Source: Macrolepiota albuminosa
Taxonomy: Eukaryota > Basidiomycota > Agaricomycetes > Agaricales > Agaricaceae
Assembly: GCA_027475525.1 (NCBI GenBank)
Contig: JAMWFC010000113.1
Span: 124,001-188,000 of the forward strand
Reading direction: 5' to 3'
Length of the DNA stretch: 64,000 nucleotides
The position numbers and the translations under genes were made by a program. The notes under the pieces were generated by a model. That model was given only the letters and a program-made list of their open reading frames with translations, was not told where the DNA came from and did not search any database. Below are positions 12,001 through 22,712 of the stretch, piece after piece (position 1 is the stretch's first letter; every line of letters begins with the position of its first letter).

Positions 12001-12549
12001 TCGTGCGCCCGTCTGCGTCGTTCGAGGAGCGCCATCGTATTGAGACAGAGAAGGAAGCTGAGCGTGTGCGGCGGGAGCGGGAGGCAGCGAAGATTGAGCG
12101 GGAGAGGGTGAGGAATGAGGGGTGGAATAGGATCCAGGAGGAGAGGAAGGCGAGGAAGGAGGCGAGGGAGGCGGCGGAGAAGAGGAGGGAGGAGAGGAGG
12201 GAGAGGGAAAAGATGTGTTTGGTGCGTACCTATGAGAACTTCTTTTGTGGTTATGCTGATTTGGGTTTTGTGATAGGCGGAGGCAGCAGCTGTCAGTGAT
12301 GCACAGATTGCGGGTTCTGGCTCTGTTGTCGAACCCTCCAGTTGCACACTGAAAGCGAGCGCGGCACCGTTCATGCCGCGCCAAGTAGAGACTGAACGTA
12401 GCTGCCCGTGTATCGCTAGTGAGCAGCCGTGTCCCACTCCCCGGCCTTCGCGACCAAGAGCAGCGACGGGCTCGTCGTCCGAAAGGTATGCTTTGGATGC
12501 CCTTGGGATTCGGATCGACACGGGGTTGAGATCCTCGACGTCATTTTGA
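6099..12549 (+). CDS. Giant membrane-anchored acidic repeat protein, 4 exons
   Basis: Not recognised as a named family. Predicted exons 6099-6387, 6439-9970, 10025-12221, 12277-12549 give about 2,096 aa. In order: a short basic N-terminus; a hydrophobic segment near residues 24-42 (ISGAAAVLASLAYQIFL); a second near 85-105 (CILAIIALAATAAVIL); an acidic and polyproline segment; further hydrophobic stretches (RFRALLCWLAALCTALVESL; LTFVVGAVLVNVCTLVCRL); about 70 acidic 16-residue repeats of the EDHEDDFDLALRTPLP type, residues roughly 290-1,460; a proline/histidine-rich segment with repeated STRFPALPIPPP motifs; and a charged Arg/Glu coiled coil before a short tail. This suggests a membrane-tethered protein with a very long acidic extension. 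The 33.5-37.5 kb gene has the same plan, including an intron just after the second hydrophobic segment. The intron at 9971-10024 is unusual and listed separately. Function unknown. Confidence 0.75.
7020..10560 (+). repeat. Coding 48-bp tandem repeat array (about 70 units)
   Basis: Imperfect 48-bp units encode 16 residues. Two main classes alternate irregularly: EDHEDDFDLALRTPLP and DVDDREFDLALCTPLP. Some units are shortened, for example those with CAEDDFDLALRTPLP. Most changes between units are synonymous or conservative (Asp/Asn, Asp/Glu), which suggests selection on the acidic-hydrophobic period. Unit number is likely variable between strains. Confidence 0.95.
9971..10024 (+). other. Putative 54-nt intron formed inside one coding repeat unit
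   Basis: The repeat frame hits TGA at 9,972-9,974, where sister units carry TGG (MALWVPLP). The changed bases create a consensus donor GTGAGT at 9,971. The next unit has TTTGCAG instead of TTTGTAC, an acceptor ending at 10,024. Removing 54 nt restores an open frame (M then SLSQDHDFDLAL) and deletes the stop. The 54-nt length suits local introns. The alternative is simple nonsense disruption. Confidence 0.6.
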
Positions 12550-13214
12550 AAACGGTATCCGGGTGTGCATCTGATTGGGGTTCTTGCGATATAGAGAAGT
12601 TAGATTTTTGTATCATATGTGTATAATAAATAGATGTAAAATAGAATGACATACAATGGGTGTATAGTTGTGAGGCGACGAGCTATGAAGGCCAATGCGG
12701 TCGTTATGTAAGTACACTACCTTGCGTTCATTTAGAGCGTAATTGCATCTGGATCGAAAGACCAGAGGTTTGAAGGTAAGTCATCATTCGCGAAAGGGAG
12801 AAACGAAAAGATGTGGAGGTGGGATACCAGCCATAGGGTTGTGCTGAAGTACACTGGGCCTTGAACTTGTCTGGGCGAGGACGTGGAGCAAGTCAGAAAG
12901 AGAAAGATGGGTGGACAACCGGCGGCGCAGGATCTTATCATCTCCTTTTGCTACAGAACGACATAAAGTCCAAGACGGATTTTCTTGTCCTTTTCCGGAA
13001 AGTTACCTTGCGGCTGATTGATGCAAGGAGGTTCATAAACTATGCATCACCATTTGAACATGCCCTGGGCTCAGAAGATGATATTCTTGATCATCGGCAT
13101 ATTGCAAGGCTTATATGTATAATCATTACAATAACGCTGATGAACTAAGGGCGATCTTGATCTAAAGCGCAGCTTGGAGTCGATGCTTCATCCTGCGAAG
13201 CAGTCGTGTGAGAG
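12550..13214. other. Intergenic stretch between convergent genes, no gene seen
   Basis: AT-rich 3' flanks of the giant gene (+) and the DUF6534-type gene (-). I see no supported coding frame or repeat. Confidence 0.4.
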
Positions 13215-14881
13215 TCAAAAAGTCGCCCAGCTCGATCTATTAAAGAAACACACCGCAAAAGGTTCGAACGGACCCTCCTTCGTGATCCTGGTTTCGCGGA
13301 ACACCTTTATTCTGTGTAACTCTCCCTGGCTCTCACTCCGCGTCTCGGTCGTCTGGCCAGAGGATGATTGCTGGCCTAATTTGACCTCGATTCCATTGGC
13401 GGTCGTTGATAACGTGCGGCTTCGTGAGAACATGTTTTTTGAGGACATATAGATTCGATTGTTGAATACTGCTAGAAGAGTATTCGAATACCTTCAAGGA
13501 CGTCAGGCGGTATATTGTTTATCAGGACAGGGAGGAACATACAACTTTCCGAGTGCATATGCTCTAGAGGAATTTCAGAGCAAGTAAAGTGAGAAAAGTA
13601 GAGTAGGACTTACGGAGCCATGGAAAAACTAGGATTGTGCTACAAAGACCTTTAAAAAAACATAGGATTGGATTCGTAAAGATATGGCTTACTGGAATAG
13701 CGAGAAGACAGACGAGAACGGCGATGGCGACAGAAGCTAGATGGCATAGTTGAGGTATGATGGCTACAATATTTAAATATGGTCACCATACCGGTCAATG
13801 TATTCGTCTCCACTGTCAGGCGCACAATACGTACCAAGATGTTGTTGGTCTGTTCGATCTCCCGCGTTCTTGAGCGCAGAAGCTGTGTTGTGAGAGTAAG
13901 AATGTAACATTAAATAAAGGAGGAAAGAAATGGCTACCAAAATGGTCATAATCGATGCGATCAGTGTATCCGTCAAGGCACTTCCAGCGAGCCAGAGCTA
14001 GATGGCCTGTTCAACATCTGCTATACCTCTTCCACTGAGGACTTACAGATAGTTGCCATTTAAGAACGTCAAGGCGAGTCAAACTGCCAACCTGGAACGT
14101 CTGCGCAGATACTATAGTTTCGGTATTGACTGAACAAGGGTGGTTTGACACGTACACCGATACCCGAAGCAAGTGCCCCTACAAGACTGACAACTGCAAC
14201 CTGTATTTAAGAGGACAAATATCAAGTGATAATCGAAGTTCATAGAATAAAGGTTACTAACAAAGAAGACTGATAACGGCAACCACCATGATCTTTGAAG
14301 AACCCATATACGCCAACAGAAGAAGGTCTGTGCAGCGAAGGCGATGATACCATCCAGCATTGGGGCATCAAAAGCAGAGATGAAAGGGTCGGAAAGCATC
14401 GTCAGGTTCCCATAACCCTTTGCGAACCAGTGGAATGCATCCGCCGTAGCAAGCACCGACTGGACTGTATCTAGAAGGAATGTTCCATAGACTAAATTTT
14501 AACTGGGGAATGAGATTGGATGACCACAATCGAACGAACCCTTACCCAGCACTTTGATTTTTCCATTGTCTTCAGGGAAACACTGGTAATAAATATCTGA
14601 AGAATCGTCAATATCATATTAATGCACTGGAAAAATATCAATGACTCGCAGATTTGCATTACAAGAATACCATATAGGAACCAGTTGAGCATGATTCCAA
14701 TAAGCTGCGAAGAAAAGCCAAGCCATTGATTATCAAAGGTCCAAACAAGCTGTGTTAGACCCTACCGGCGGACCCGCGCTACAGAAGGAATTTAGTCGTG
14801 TTGATGGCATGGATCATCATCAAGGACTCACATGGAAGCAATATCATGCGGAATGGGGGGTAGAGCGCCGACCTGAGGCAT
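13215..14881 (-). CDS. DUF6534-type seven-helix membrane protein
   Basis: Multi-exon gene on the minus strand. Translation starts at 14,881 (MPQVGALPPIPHDIAS), with splices to AGPP and LIGIMLNWFLYGILVMQI, then IYYQCFPEDNGKIKVLVYG, TFLLDTVQSVLATADAFHWF, DAPMLDGIIAFAAQTFFCW, an RIWVLQRSWWLPLS loop, LTDTLIASIMTILL, REIEQTNNILVRIVRLTVET and a final helix AIIPQLCHLASVAIAVLV. The last exon gives FNNRIYMSSKNMF and a polar tail ending at 13,215. The order (PPIP start, FPED, TADAFHWF, FFCWRIW, LVRLTVET, LNNR) is the usual pattern of DUF6534 proteins, which are abundant in Agaricomycetes and of unknown function. One or two internal splice sites near 14,600 and 13,500 could not be fixed. Broken copies of its 5' flank lie at 0.43 and 3.2 kb. 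Confidence 0.8.
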
Positions 14882-14882
14882 T

Positions 14883-15325
14883 GAATCCATACTTCAACGG
14901 CTTTCTTCTTGGAAGTCTTAGCTGATAATTGTTCAAGGTCGAGAAAAACAGTGGAGCCAGCAAAACAAAGTGGCGGCGGACATGTCTACAGAATATCATT
15001 TATTTATGACACAGCGCTATGTTAGCCGCTAGAAATTAGGCCAAATAATCCGGACTCGTGAACGAAACCTACTTATGTGACTTGGAGGTATAGCAAGACT
15101 AGCGGAGCAGCCTCAAAGTTTTCCAACTATCGTAATCAGGGGAGATAGGTCCGGAGGTTGTCCCTGAATGACAAATCCCTACATCTGGATATCTCTCACG
15201 TTTTGGAGCACGCGCCGAGAAATACAGCACTGACCTGTTATCTGCTAAATTTCCGTTGTATTGTGGTGTCAGGAGTTTAAGCAATTTCTACTACGCAGCT
15301 CAAAGTAGTGGCGGGCTCAACTCAT
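14883..15325 (+). repeat. Dispersed repeat, copy C (complete form)
   Basis: The longest of three related segments. It starts just upstream of the DUF6534-gene start codon and runs away from that gene. Parts recur inverted at 430-640 and directly at 3,200-3,525. Confidence 0.75.
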
Positions 15326-15833
15326 TCTATACTGCACCGACGAAACATTGAAAATAACGAGCAGAGCCAGGATTGAGTAACCTGTTTTGATTCCAAGACA
15401 GGTTGGCAGCGAGCTGGTTGTCCTCATTGTCAAGAGGCAGCCATGCCTCTACATTAGAGACTAGGGAAATAGGAGGCATGAGTCACGTGGGTTCGGCTAT
15501 GTCGCCTTAATATGTTTTTTTTCATTTTCTCTGTCACACCTCAGTTCGTTCCACATTAACCGTGCGCGACACTGAGGTGTGTATTTTACATTACTCATTA
15601 CGTTATGTTACTTATATGAACTGTAAAGTTACATTGGATCTGTTCAGATCCCTGTCTACAGCACGTCAATTGTTGATACTCATAACCATACGAGACAGGG
15701 AAACGAGATGGAAAAGTGTTGTCACTTGATCGCGAAGACGTATTCCCGATTGGTCCAAGGATGATCATCATATGAATGATAAGTTGCGCTATAGATTTGT
15801 GTGCTCGAAATCCACAAAACGACGTATTGGTGG
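15326..15833. other. Intergenic stretch, no gene seen
   Basis: AT-rich spacer between the DUF6534-type gene and the O-methyltransferase. From about 15,718 it is shared with the 40.4-kb duplicate. No coding signal. Confidence 0.4.
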
Positions 15834-18075
15834 CTAGATGGGAACCGCAACGACGGGTTCGTAGAAGTTACTTGGGGGGGTACTGCGTTTTGCACTGTCA
15901 ATCCGCCACCCAGTACTCCGCAAAAGAGTGTCCAGGTGCCCGATCGTTCTCTCTTGGGAATTCAACCAGACCATCATCTGTACAGTCCGTAAGATTTCAT
16001 GCCAGAAAGCCTGACTCAAATCACACACCGCAATGTCGAAACAATAAGGCGTCGCATTTGCCGCGCCGTAATTGGGTAAGAGAGGTGCTGGGGCTTCCTT
16101 GTAACCAGAACTGAAGCCTGATTCAGTGATAGGATCATGACAGGCATAGGCAATGATGCCGTCGATTACTACAAGTTTTGTCTCGGGGGTTGCGACAGCA
16201 CGAAGTTCCTTGAGAATACGAGCACAGTACGGGTCCGACCAATCGTGCAGAATTTGCTTGAGGATGAACACGGAAGCGTTGGTCACGGGTTGCGGGGTGA
16301 AGAAGTCGTGGGCTGTGTACGCATAAACCTAGGATTCAATCGGAAAATGGAAGACACGATACTTACGCGCAAAAGAAAGCCTGCCGGTATCAATAATTTC
16401 AGAATTTTCCTTGCTCCAATACTGAAAACGCCATGTCATCGACCATTCTGAAGGGATAAATCACGACGCACCGCTGTTGCTTCCGCGCATACTAACGGGA
16501 GATCCTGTACGACAAATTTAAGATGATCGTTCTTCTGTGCAACCGCGAGAGAAGATGTCCCAATTCCACCCCCGACATCGACAACAATCGATCCTCCGGG
16601 AAGGACTTGCCAGTCAAGCACTGGGACCTCGATATTAGTATTTTCATGCATATTTTCAGTCAAGACGGACCGTCATCCAAGAGATCAGAAGGTTGCATTT
16701 GTGCGACACCGTGCATAGAAATGGTAAATCGACGACGACGGTATTTCTGTTCTTTTGTCTCATACCAACGCCAGATGGGAATATCCACATTGAAGGCACG
16801 ATTGAAAGGAGCGTGATTTGGTTCTTCGGAGCGGCACGTGACAGGGTCCTTCATGTTTTCAAGGAGCTGCGACGAAAATTTGGCACTATCGCCAACGCTG
16901 AAGGCCTATTAAAGATGCTCATAAAATCGGATGATAGAGCTTACTGTACCTCCATGAGAGCCACGAGTCCTGATGTACCTTCATATTTGTCTTCTGGACT
17001 TGAGCGGGTATGACAATCTTGTCCTGAACATAGAAAGGTAACGTCTACCTCTTAAGGATGTCTGCGACGGATTTTCCGGTGTCCATGACAGTGGATATCC
17101 TCGTGTTGGTGAAGACATCAGGGGTGACCTCTTTATAGCAATGATCTAATGCTAATATACGAAGTAACCTGCCTGATAGCCGAAGTGGATTATCAGAATC
17201 CTAATCTTTGAGTTCTGTAGAAAGGACTCGCCGAGTTTCTTGTCATCTACATTGCATATCTTTGCAATATTGTCAATGTGCAATCCCTGTCGGCGTCGGA
17301 ATATATACACTACACATGAACGGGGACAACAAGCGAAAGTAGCGCACCTGTGGGCCTGCTTCTCGCAAGATTTCTGTCACATTAAGCTCCAGTGCGGTGC
17401 GCAGTGCAGCACTCTTTAAGTGCTATACTCAAGAGATTTCATTGACTGGACAATATCAAAGATTTGAAGACACACCCCGAATACAAGGCTCATCAATGAC
17501 GTATGAGGTGGGAGTACACGCGCTGCAAGCTGCAGTGCAGAGGCGGCGATGATATTTATTGCATCTATTGCGACCTGGCTTGCTCGAAACGCTTCCGATT
17601 GTGGTGTCAATGGTTGGGTTGGATCGGGAAAGGGTGTATTGCAGTCATCACACGCTTGGAGCAACGTTGATACGGAGGAAGCGATCAAGTCCGAGAGCTG
17701 TCGGATTTCGGCGGCCATAGAGTTAGATTAGCAGTTTTCTCGACGAGAGGGCTCAAGAGCAGGGTCAACGGAAGACTCGGGAGACTCCTGACTTTTAAAT
17801 ATTTGCGCACTACAAAGAACCGACAGAAGTTCCTGGTCTGCCGTGGGTAAGCCTGACATATGGACTTGTAGAACCTGACAGTTGATGTAGAATCTGACTT
17901 TAGGACTAGACTGGAATTTCGCGCAAGCGAGATTATCCCTATTTGTCAAGTCAAGCACAAGAAAAAAGTCATGAGACCAAGCCATGAAGCTATGATAAAA
18001 TGTAATAGGACGTCAGGAAGTGAGCCGTGAGACCACATCAGTTCCAAGGTAGCCACAGTAGATATAAGCATGAGG
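15718..18075. repeat. Segmental duplication, O-methyltransferase unit 1
   Basis: About 2.35 kb matches 40,441-42,820 in the same orientation, including exons, introns and both flanks, with scattered substitutions and small indels. The copies are separated by about 22 kb. The upstream flank contains a minus-strand frame at 17,728-17,985 that is open here but disrupted in the other copy. Confidence 0.9.
15834..17718 (-). CDS. SAM-dependent O-methyltransferase (COMT-like), multi-exon
   Basis: Predicted cytosolic S-adenosylmethionine-dependent O-methyltransferase of the plant/fungal COMT type acting on small molecules. Start at 17,718 (MAAEIRQLSDLIASSVSTLL). An N-terminal helical dimerisation region (HLKSAALRTALELNVTEIL; GLHIDNIAKICNVDDKKLG) and an EVTPDVFTNTRIS segment follow. 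The SAM site is VLPGGSIVVDVGGGIGTSSL, followed by VVQDLPLVCAEA. The HDFFTPQPVTNASVFILKQI block precedes ILHDWSDPYCARIL, which carries the expected catalytic His, and KLVVIDGIIAY. The C-terminus is complete (TGWRIDSAKR to VAVPI) and stops at 15,834. About eight introns are needed. The intron at 17,231-17,173 uses either a GC donor or a weak GT donor. The second copy at 40.5 kb is truncated. Substrate unknown. Confidence 0.88.
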
Positions 18076-18417
18076 ACGCAGAAACAGTCAGTATGCACTG
18101 AAGTCGAAGTAAAATTAAATCATGTCCTTCTTAGGCTGGAGGTTAGTAATCACCTCTGTTAGATTACTCCATGACCTGGTGCTTGAATTCTCACGATTCT
18201 TACGCAACAAAACAGTATAAAGTATTCAATGTTTGAGTCTTTCGGTTGTCATTAACTCATACCTTTTGCCAAGAATGGTTTTACCTCCAAACGTCATGTC
18301 GGATGGTTGGACGAGACAACTTCAAGTTATCCACCATGTTAAGTTTTCAAGTCTTTAGGCTTATTATTAGTACTTGCTTGTGCGTGGCTCAAGCTCAGTA
18401 TCTGGTTGTCGGCCTTG

Positions 18418-18616
18418 TGTAAGCGTACCGCTTACAAGCGGATAAGGGGCTGGGATCGAAGGGGATTAGGGATTCGATCGGAGGAGGTTTCAAACCTTAT
18501 TACAATCGGGTATAAATAGGGGGTGGTAGTAGGTGTATCGGTAGAAAATCTTCCAATACATTCCGTTTCAGTTAATGCGCGCGTCTCAGTGAAGACAGAT
18601 GTACTATCTGCTTACA
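18418..18616 (+). mobile_element. Solo LTR with 5-bp target-site duplication CCTTG
   Basis: 199 bp beginning TGTAAGC and ending GCTTACA, flanked by CCTTG on both sides (18,413-18,417 and 18,617-18,621). Copy 2 of the duplicated block has a single CCTTG at this point, which gives the empty site. A GTATAAATAGG box near 18,510 is a likely LTR promoter. No internal retroelement sequence remains. Confidence 0.92.
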
Positions 18617-18808
18617 CCTTGCTCAATACAACTGCGGTCATATGTGGCATATAGATGTATAATTTAGCCCTTCTTTCCTGTCACCTATTTTCTTTCAACT
18701 TCCCTGCGTGCTGTAGAAAAGCTGTGATACTGTCGACGTCCCGCCAATGATGTTAACACTGCGTTTTGATTATAGGGTCTTGAAGACCGTCACAATATAT
18801 ATATTGAA

Positions 18809-21800
18809 CTAAATATTCAGCAAGGTAGGTTCTTCTACGTCAGTCTGAAAGCGCAATCTAGCCACGAGAATTGTTTTACTTGGGGTTCCAGTTGTCGAGA
18901 CCTTGCCAAAAGGGGATTGTTGAGGTGCATTAGGTTGTTCGAGAGGGAGGATGAAAGTACCCCATGGTTCATTGTTTCCAGGAGATGCAAAAACGTCGAA
19001 ATGTACCTGATAATCGAAAGTCAGCCTGCAAAATGCTTTTCGAATCAGGTCAAACGGGACAAACATTGTCATCTAAATGTCCGTGATTTACAAATAGTGC
19101 GTAGTGTTGTGCACTGAGGGTCTCCACAACTTGTAATCATCATTTGTAATGGCTTATGAGACGTGGAATGACTGACGTACTGAACATCAAATCTTCCTTC
19201 TGTAATTTATGTTCTGTGCCATATTCATCAATTATAGCGCGCCAATGATTTCGAAACCATTGTTTGCAAAGTCGGGAGTCTTCAATGTATCGATGATGCG
19301 TCTTCTCAGCACAAAGGAACGCGGTACGATTTCCAGCTAGCGAGAAGGTATGGCGACGTTTGATACGATTACTGTAGGTTCGTTAGCCGATTCGTTCCAC
19401 TAGAATTAAAATACGTGGACTACTTCGACCCTGATTCTCCCGGAGACACCAATTTGGATATAGCCTCGAAACTTTTCCGCACAATATTGTCCTTCTCTTT
19501 TCTGACAGCGATAGAGACGCCTTGTACACCCGGAATGCTCATGCGACTGTTAGATGTGCGTCGGGGATGAACAGAGTTGAACAATTTCACGAATTGACCC
19601 CCGCGTGAGAGGTATCCTATGTCCCCCAACTGTATGTCACCTGGAGTCCAAATTGGAAAATTGACTGCATTTGAAAACATTTGAAAGAGAACATGATAGC
19701 GCTGTTGATTACTGGACTTACGTTGGCGAGGGAATTCGTGCGAGAGGCACATCCTATATGTGTCCGCAAACTGATCTTCATTAGGCTCTTTCACTGTTTC
19801 ATTGTCATCCTTGGAAGGACTTGGAGGTTTGCCTGAAGAAGAACCAAAGTTTAAGAAAAAGTTGCCTTCCAGCGGCGATTGCACTTCGCTCTCGTCACCG
19901 AAAGGAACTTCAATTTCAGACTCCAGTTTGTCCAAAGTCGCGATCAATGGAGTTGAGTATTCTGCTCGTGGTGACAAAAGAAGTGGACCTTCGGGTACAA
20001 GTCTAACTGAATTTAGGTTATGTAAGATATAATCCTCACACAAGTTATTCATACGTACTAGGACTTTCAAATTTGTTATATGGAGAGAAACTTTGATCCT
20101 GTAGTTCAGGAGGCGCGGAGACGACGACGCGAGGAGAAGACAGAGCAAGATTTGGAATGACAACTTCATCTCGAAGGTCATTCAAACTCTGCACCAATTG
20201 TTGAAAGGACGGCCGCTTGTGGGGCAATTGGTGCCATGAACTATGAAGAAGATTTTCAAACTGGAGGTCACGAACAAGGTGTGCTGGATAGGGTGGTCGG
20301 CCTTCTTCGACTAGTGTTTATTAGTGAACAGCTATTGCGAGGCAACTTCCAAACCCATGATGTTTACCTAGAACATATTGCCTCACATCATCGTCCTTCA
20401 TTGTTGGCCACGGTATACTCCCCATTGTGAGTATTTCGACACTGCACATTGCAAATGCATAAACGTCAGTCTTATTCGTCGTAAATGAGTCGCCTGCCAT
20501 TAGTTCTGGTGCCTGCCATCTTAGTGCATCTATTGCTCACGTCAGGTGGGGTTAAAATCCTGGGAAAAAATGACTAACGATTTGGCAAGGAGTTCCTCTG
20601 CTCTGATTGATACACCAATTTGCTCAGTCCAAAATCAGAAACAACGCAGTGTAAATGTTCAGTAATTAAAACGTTAGCAGCCTATAGGAGGGATCAGAAA
20701 CAGATGTTGCATATCCATAGAAAAGCAGACCTTCAAATCCCCGTGATATACACTGTGTTCATGAAGATAGTTCATCCCCTTTGCAACGTCATGTATCATC
20801 TGAAGAAAGTTCACTCTTTGATGTCCCGCATCCGGAGCTGTATTCCCTAATTCTTTGTGCCTCTGTAAATTCCAATGTACTCGCTTTAAATAATCTGCTA
20901 CGTTTCCATGCACCATGAGTGGGCTGACAATGAACCAGGGCATAGTTCCCTCTACGCTGCTAGCACCGTAGACCTGTAAAATGTTCGGGTGATCGAGCAT
21001 CTTCCAGATATTGACTTCATCCATGAAGCTCTCTTTAGAGGTGTATACTTCGACGACTTTGACCGCGACAACACGTGTACCCCATTTGCCCTTGTACACC
21101 GTCGAGAAGAAACCCCGTCCGATGATATCACCGAGATCAATCTCGAATCTATAGCCAACGCGAGATCAGTTGAAATGCCAAGGAAAAGAAAGCTTAATGT
21201 TGCGTACTTTGTGATGGTCCAGCTTGGGAGTGCTGGGACTGGTTCGCCATAAGCGGCTTTAAGTTCTCGGATATCTCTTTCGATGGAGTCCCTGTCTTGC
21301 AGACGCAGTGCGCTTGCGTCCGTGTTAGAGATTGGCCAGGTCGATGACCTACGCAAGGAACCGAGCGATGTAGATACTTTCTCGAAGACATTTTTGGACC
21401 GAAGTGACTCGAGCGCCCGAAGGAGTGTTTTTATGGAATCTTGAATATCCTTCTTTTCAATACCGAGCTCTAGGACTCCTCGGCCAAGGACTTGTGTGTA
21501 ATTCTGCTGATCTATGAGATCGAATGATCTGTCAAGCTCATTTTGTCGCTCTTGAATCCGTAGGATCCTGTCGTGAATTTCTTCAATGCTCTGTAGAGAC
21601 ATGTCGTTCCTCGCGAAAGGAGAGCCCCTGGAAACTGAATTATTTTCTAGTACTCCCAGTACTCGGAGCATTATTGATCGCTTCAACAGTAAAGTGATTA
21701 GTACAATCGGTACATCTAATCCCGAAGTCGACGCACATCGAAATGCCCCAAGCAATCCTGAAGCCTCTCGTTACAATTTGTAATCTTTTGAAGAACTTCG

Positions 21801-22712
21801 TCCCTTTTAAGATAGCGTTTGATAGATGATTGACTCATTTCTGTCACCATCATGCTTTCAATCTCTTGAAAGGCACTTGACGCTTTGTGAGTGACATGAG
21901 ATGAACTACTTTGCACGATTATTGCTTACATTGTCAGTTTCTCCATGCGTTCTTCCAACGCATCATCAACGTGCGTATTGAGTGATATTTCTTCCCGAAT
22001 AGCGATTAAAATGTCGGCACAACGTTCGGTTAGACGAAGACACGCCAGTCGGTTAGTCTGAACAAAGGGTTCATTATCATGGCTCATCAAGAACCAAGGA
22101 CACACTCACTTCAACTTTCTGAAGGGCATCCCATATTCCTAACAGCACTTTAGCTGCACCTTCTAGCCCAGGGATCGGAGAAAATTTCAACAGCTCCGCT
22201 CCATTCACGAGGACTTCGTGTGCCATATCACCTGCAAGGTCAGAAAATACAGGACGCACCGCGCTTTCAATCCGCTTTTCGTTCATCAGCTTCATTCAAC
22301 CTGAGGATGAACCGAACAAACGTACCGTACGAGTGTTTTGATATTGCTCGTCTTGTTCTAGCGCGACTACATTCTTCCTCGGAGAATCTTTCCGCGGCCG
22401 TATTTTATCCAAAACCGACGAGGGAGAAGGTAATGTTTTTGGCGTGGAGCGCTTGGAGTTCGTCAATGAATCCGAGATACGCTCCGCGGACGGATCGCGG
22501 GAACGAGAAAGGCCATTCCGCGATTTATTGGGATGACCAGGAGATAACGCTGAACTTTGAATACGCGGGCTTGACTGTATTGAAGACGGATTGCTCCCTG
22601 ATTCGCTTTTCGTTTCTCGAAGAGGCGGTGGAACAAAAGATCCAGTGACGTTCGACAACAAGCTCGTTGGAAGTGAGGAGTGGGTGTGGAAAAGTCGACC
22701 GGGAGAGTTCAT
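18809..22712 (-). CDS. MLKL-like helical domain / protein kinase / fungal C-terminal domain fusion, copy 1
   Basis: One long multi-exon gene on the minus strand. (1) Disordered Ser/Pro-rich N-terminus, 22,712-22,320. (2) Helical domain, 22,290-21,720, with SPIPGLEGAAKVLLGIWDAL, TNRLACLRLTERCADILIAI and IKRYLKRDEVLQKITNCNER, the pattern of MLKL-like N-terminal four-helix domains common in Agaricomycetes. (3) Charged linker. (4) Protein kinase, 21,160-20,060: glycine loop IIGRGFFSTVYKG, VAVKVV lysine, SFMDEVNIWKML helix C, HGDLKAANVL catalytic loop, SDFGLSKL, RWQAPELM and KTDVYAFAM, so all core catalytic residues are present (HGD replaces HRD). (5) C-terminal domain with WTPGDIQLGDIGYLSRGGQF, LAGNRTAFLCAEKTHHRYIE and HFDVFASPGNNEPWGTF, a pattern shared by many Agaricomycete proteins of unknown role. 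Introns such as those after ALQKVE and before VHFDVF are GT..AG and keep frame. A role in signalling or regulated cell death is inference. Confidence 0.8.

Noticed and set aside
13261..13275. GGTTCGAAC resembling a tRNA T-arm
   Set aside because: No acceptor stem, D-arm or anticodon stem can be formed around it, and it lies within the coding tail of the DUF6534-type gene.
17728..17985. Minus-strand frame just upstream of the O-methyltransferase
   Set aside because: The frame is disrupted by indels in the duplicated unit at 42.5-42.8 kb and has no recognisable motif. It is more likely 5' flank.
20060..20230. A separate gene starting at the MTFEMKL frame downstream of the kinase
   Set aside because: An intron after FESP joins the kinase frame to RLVPEGP in frame in both copies, so a single fused gene is the simpler reading.
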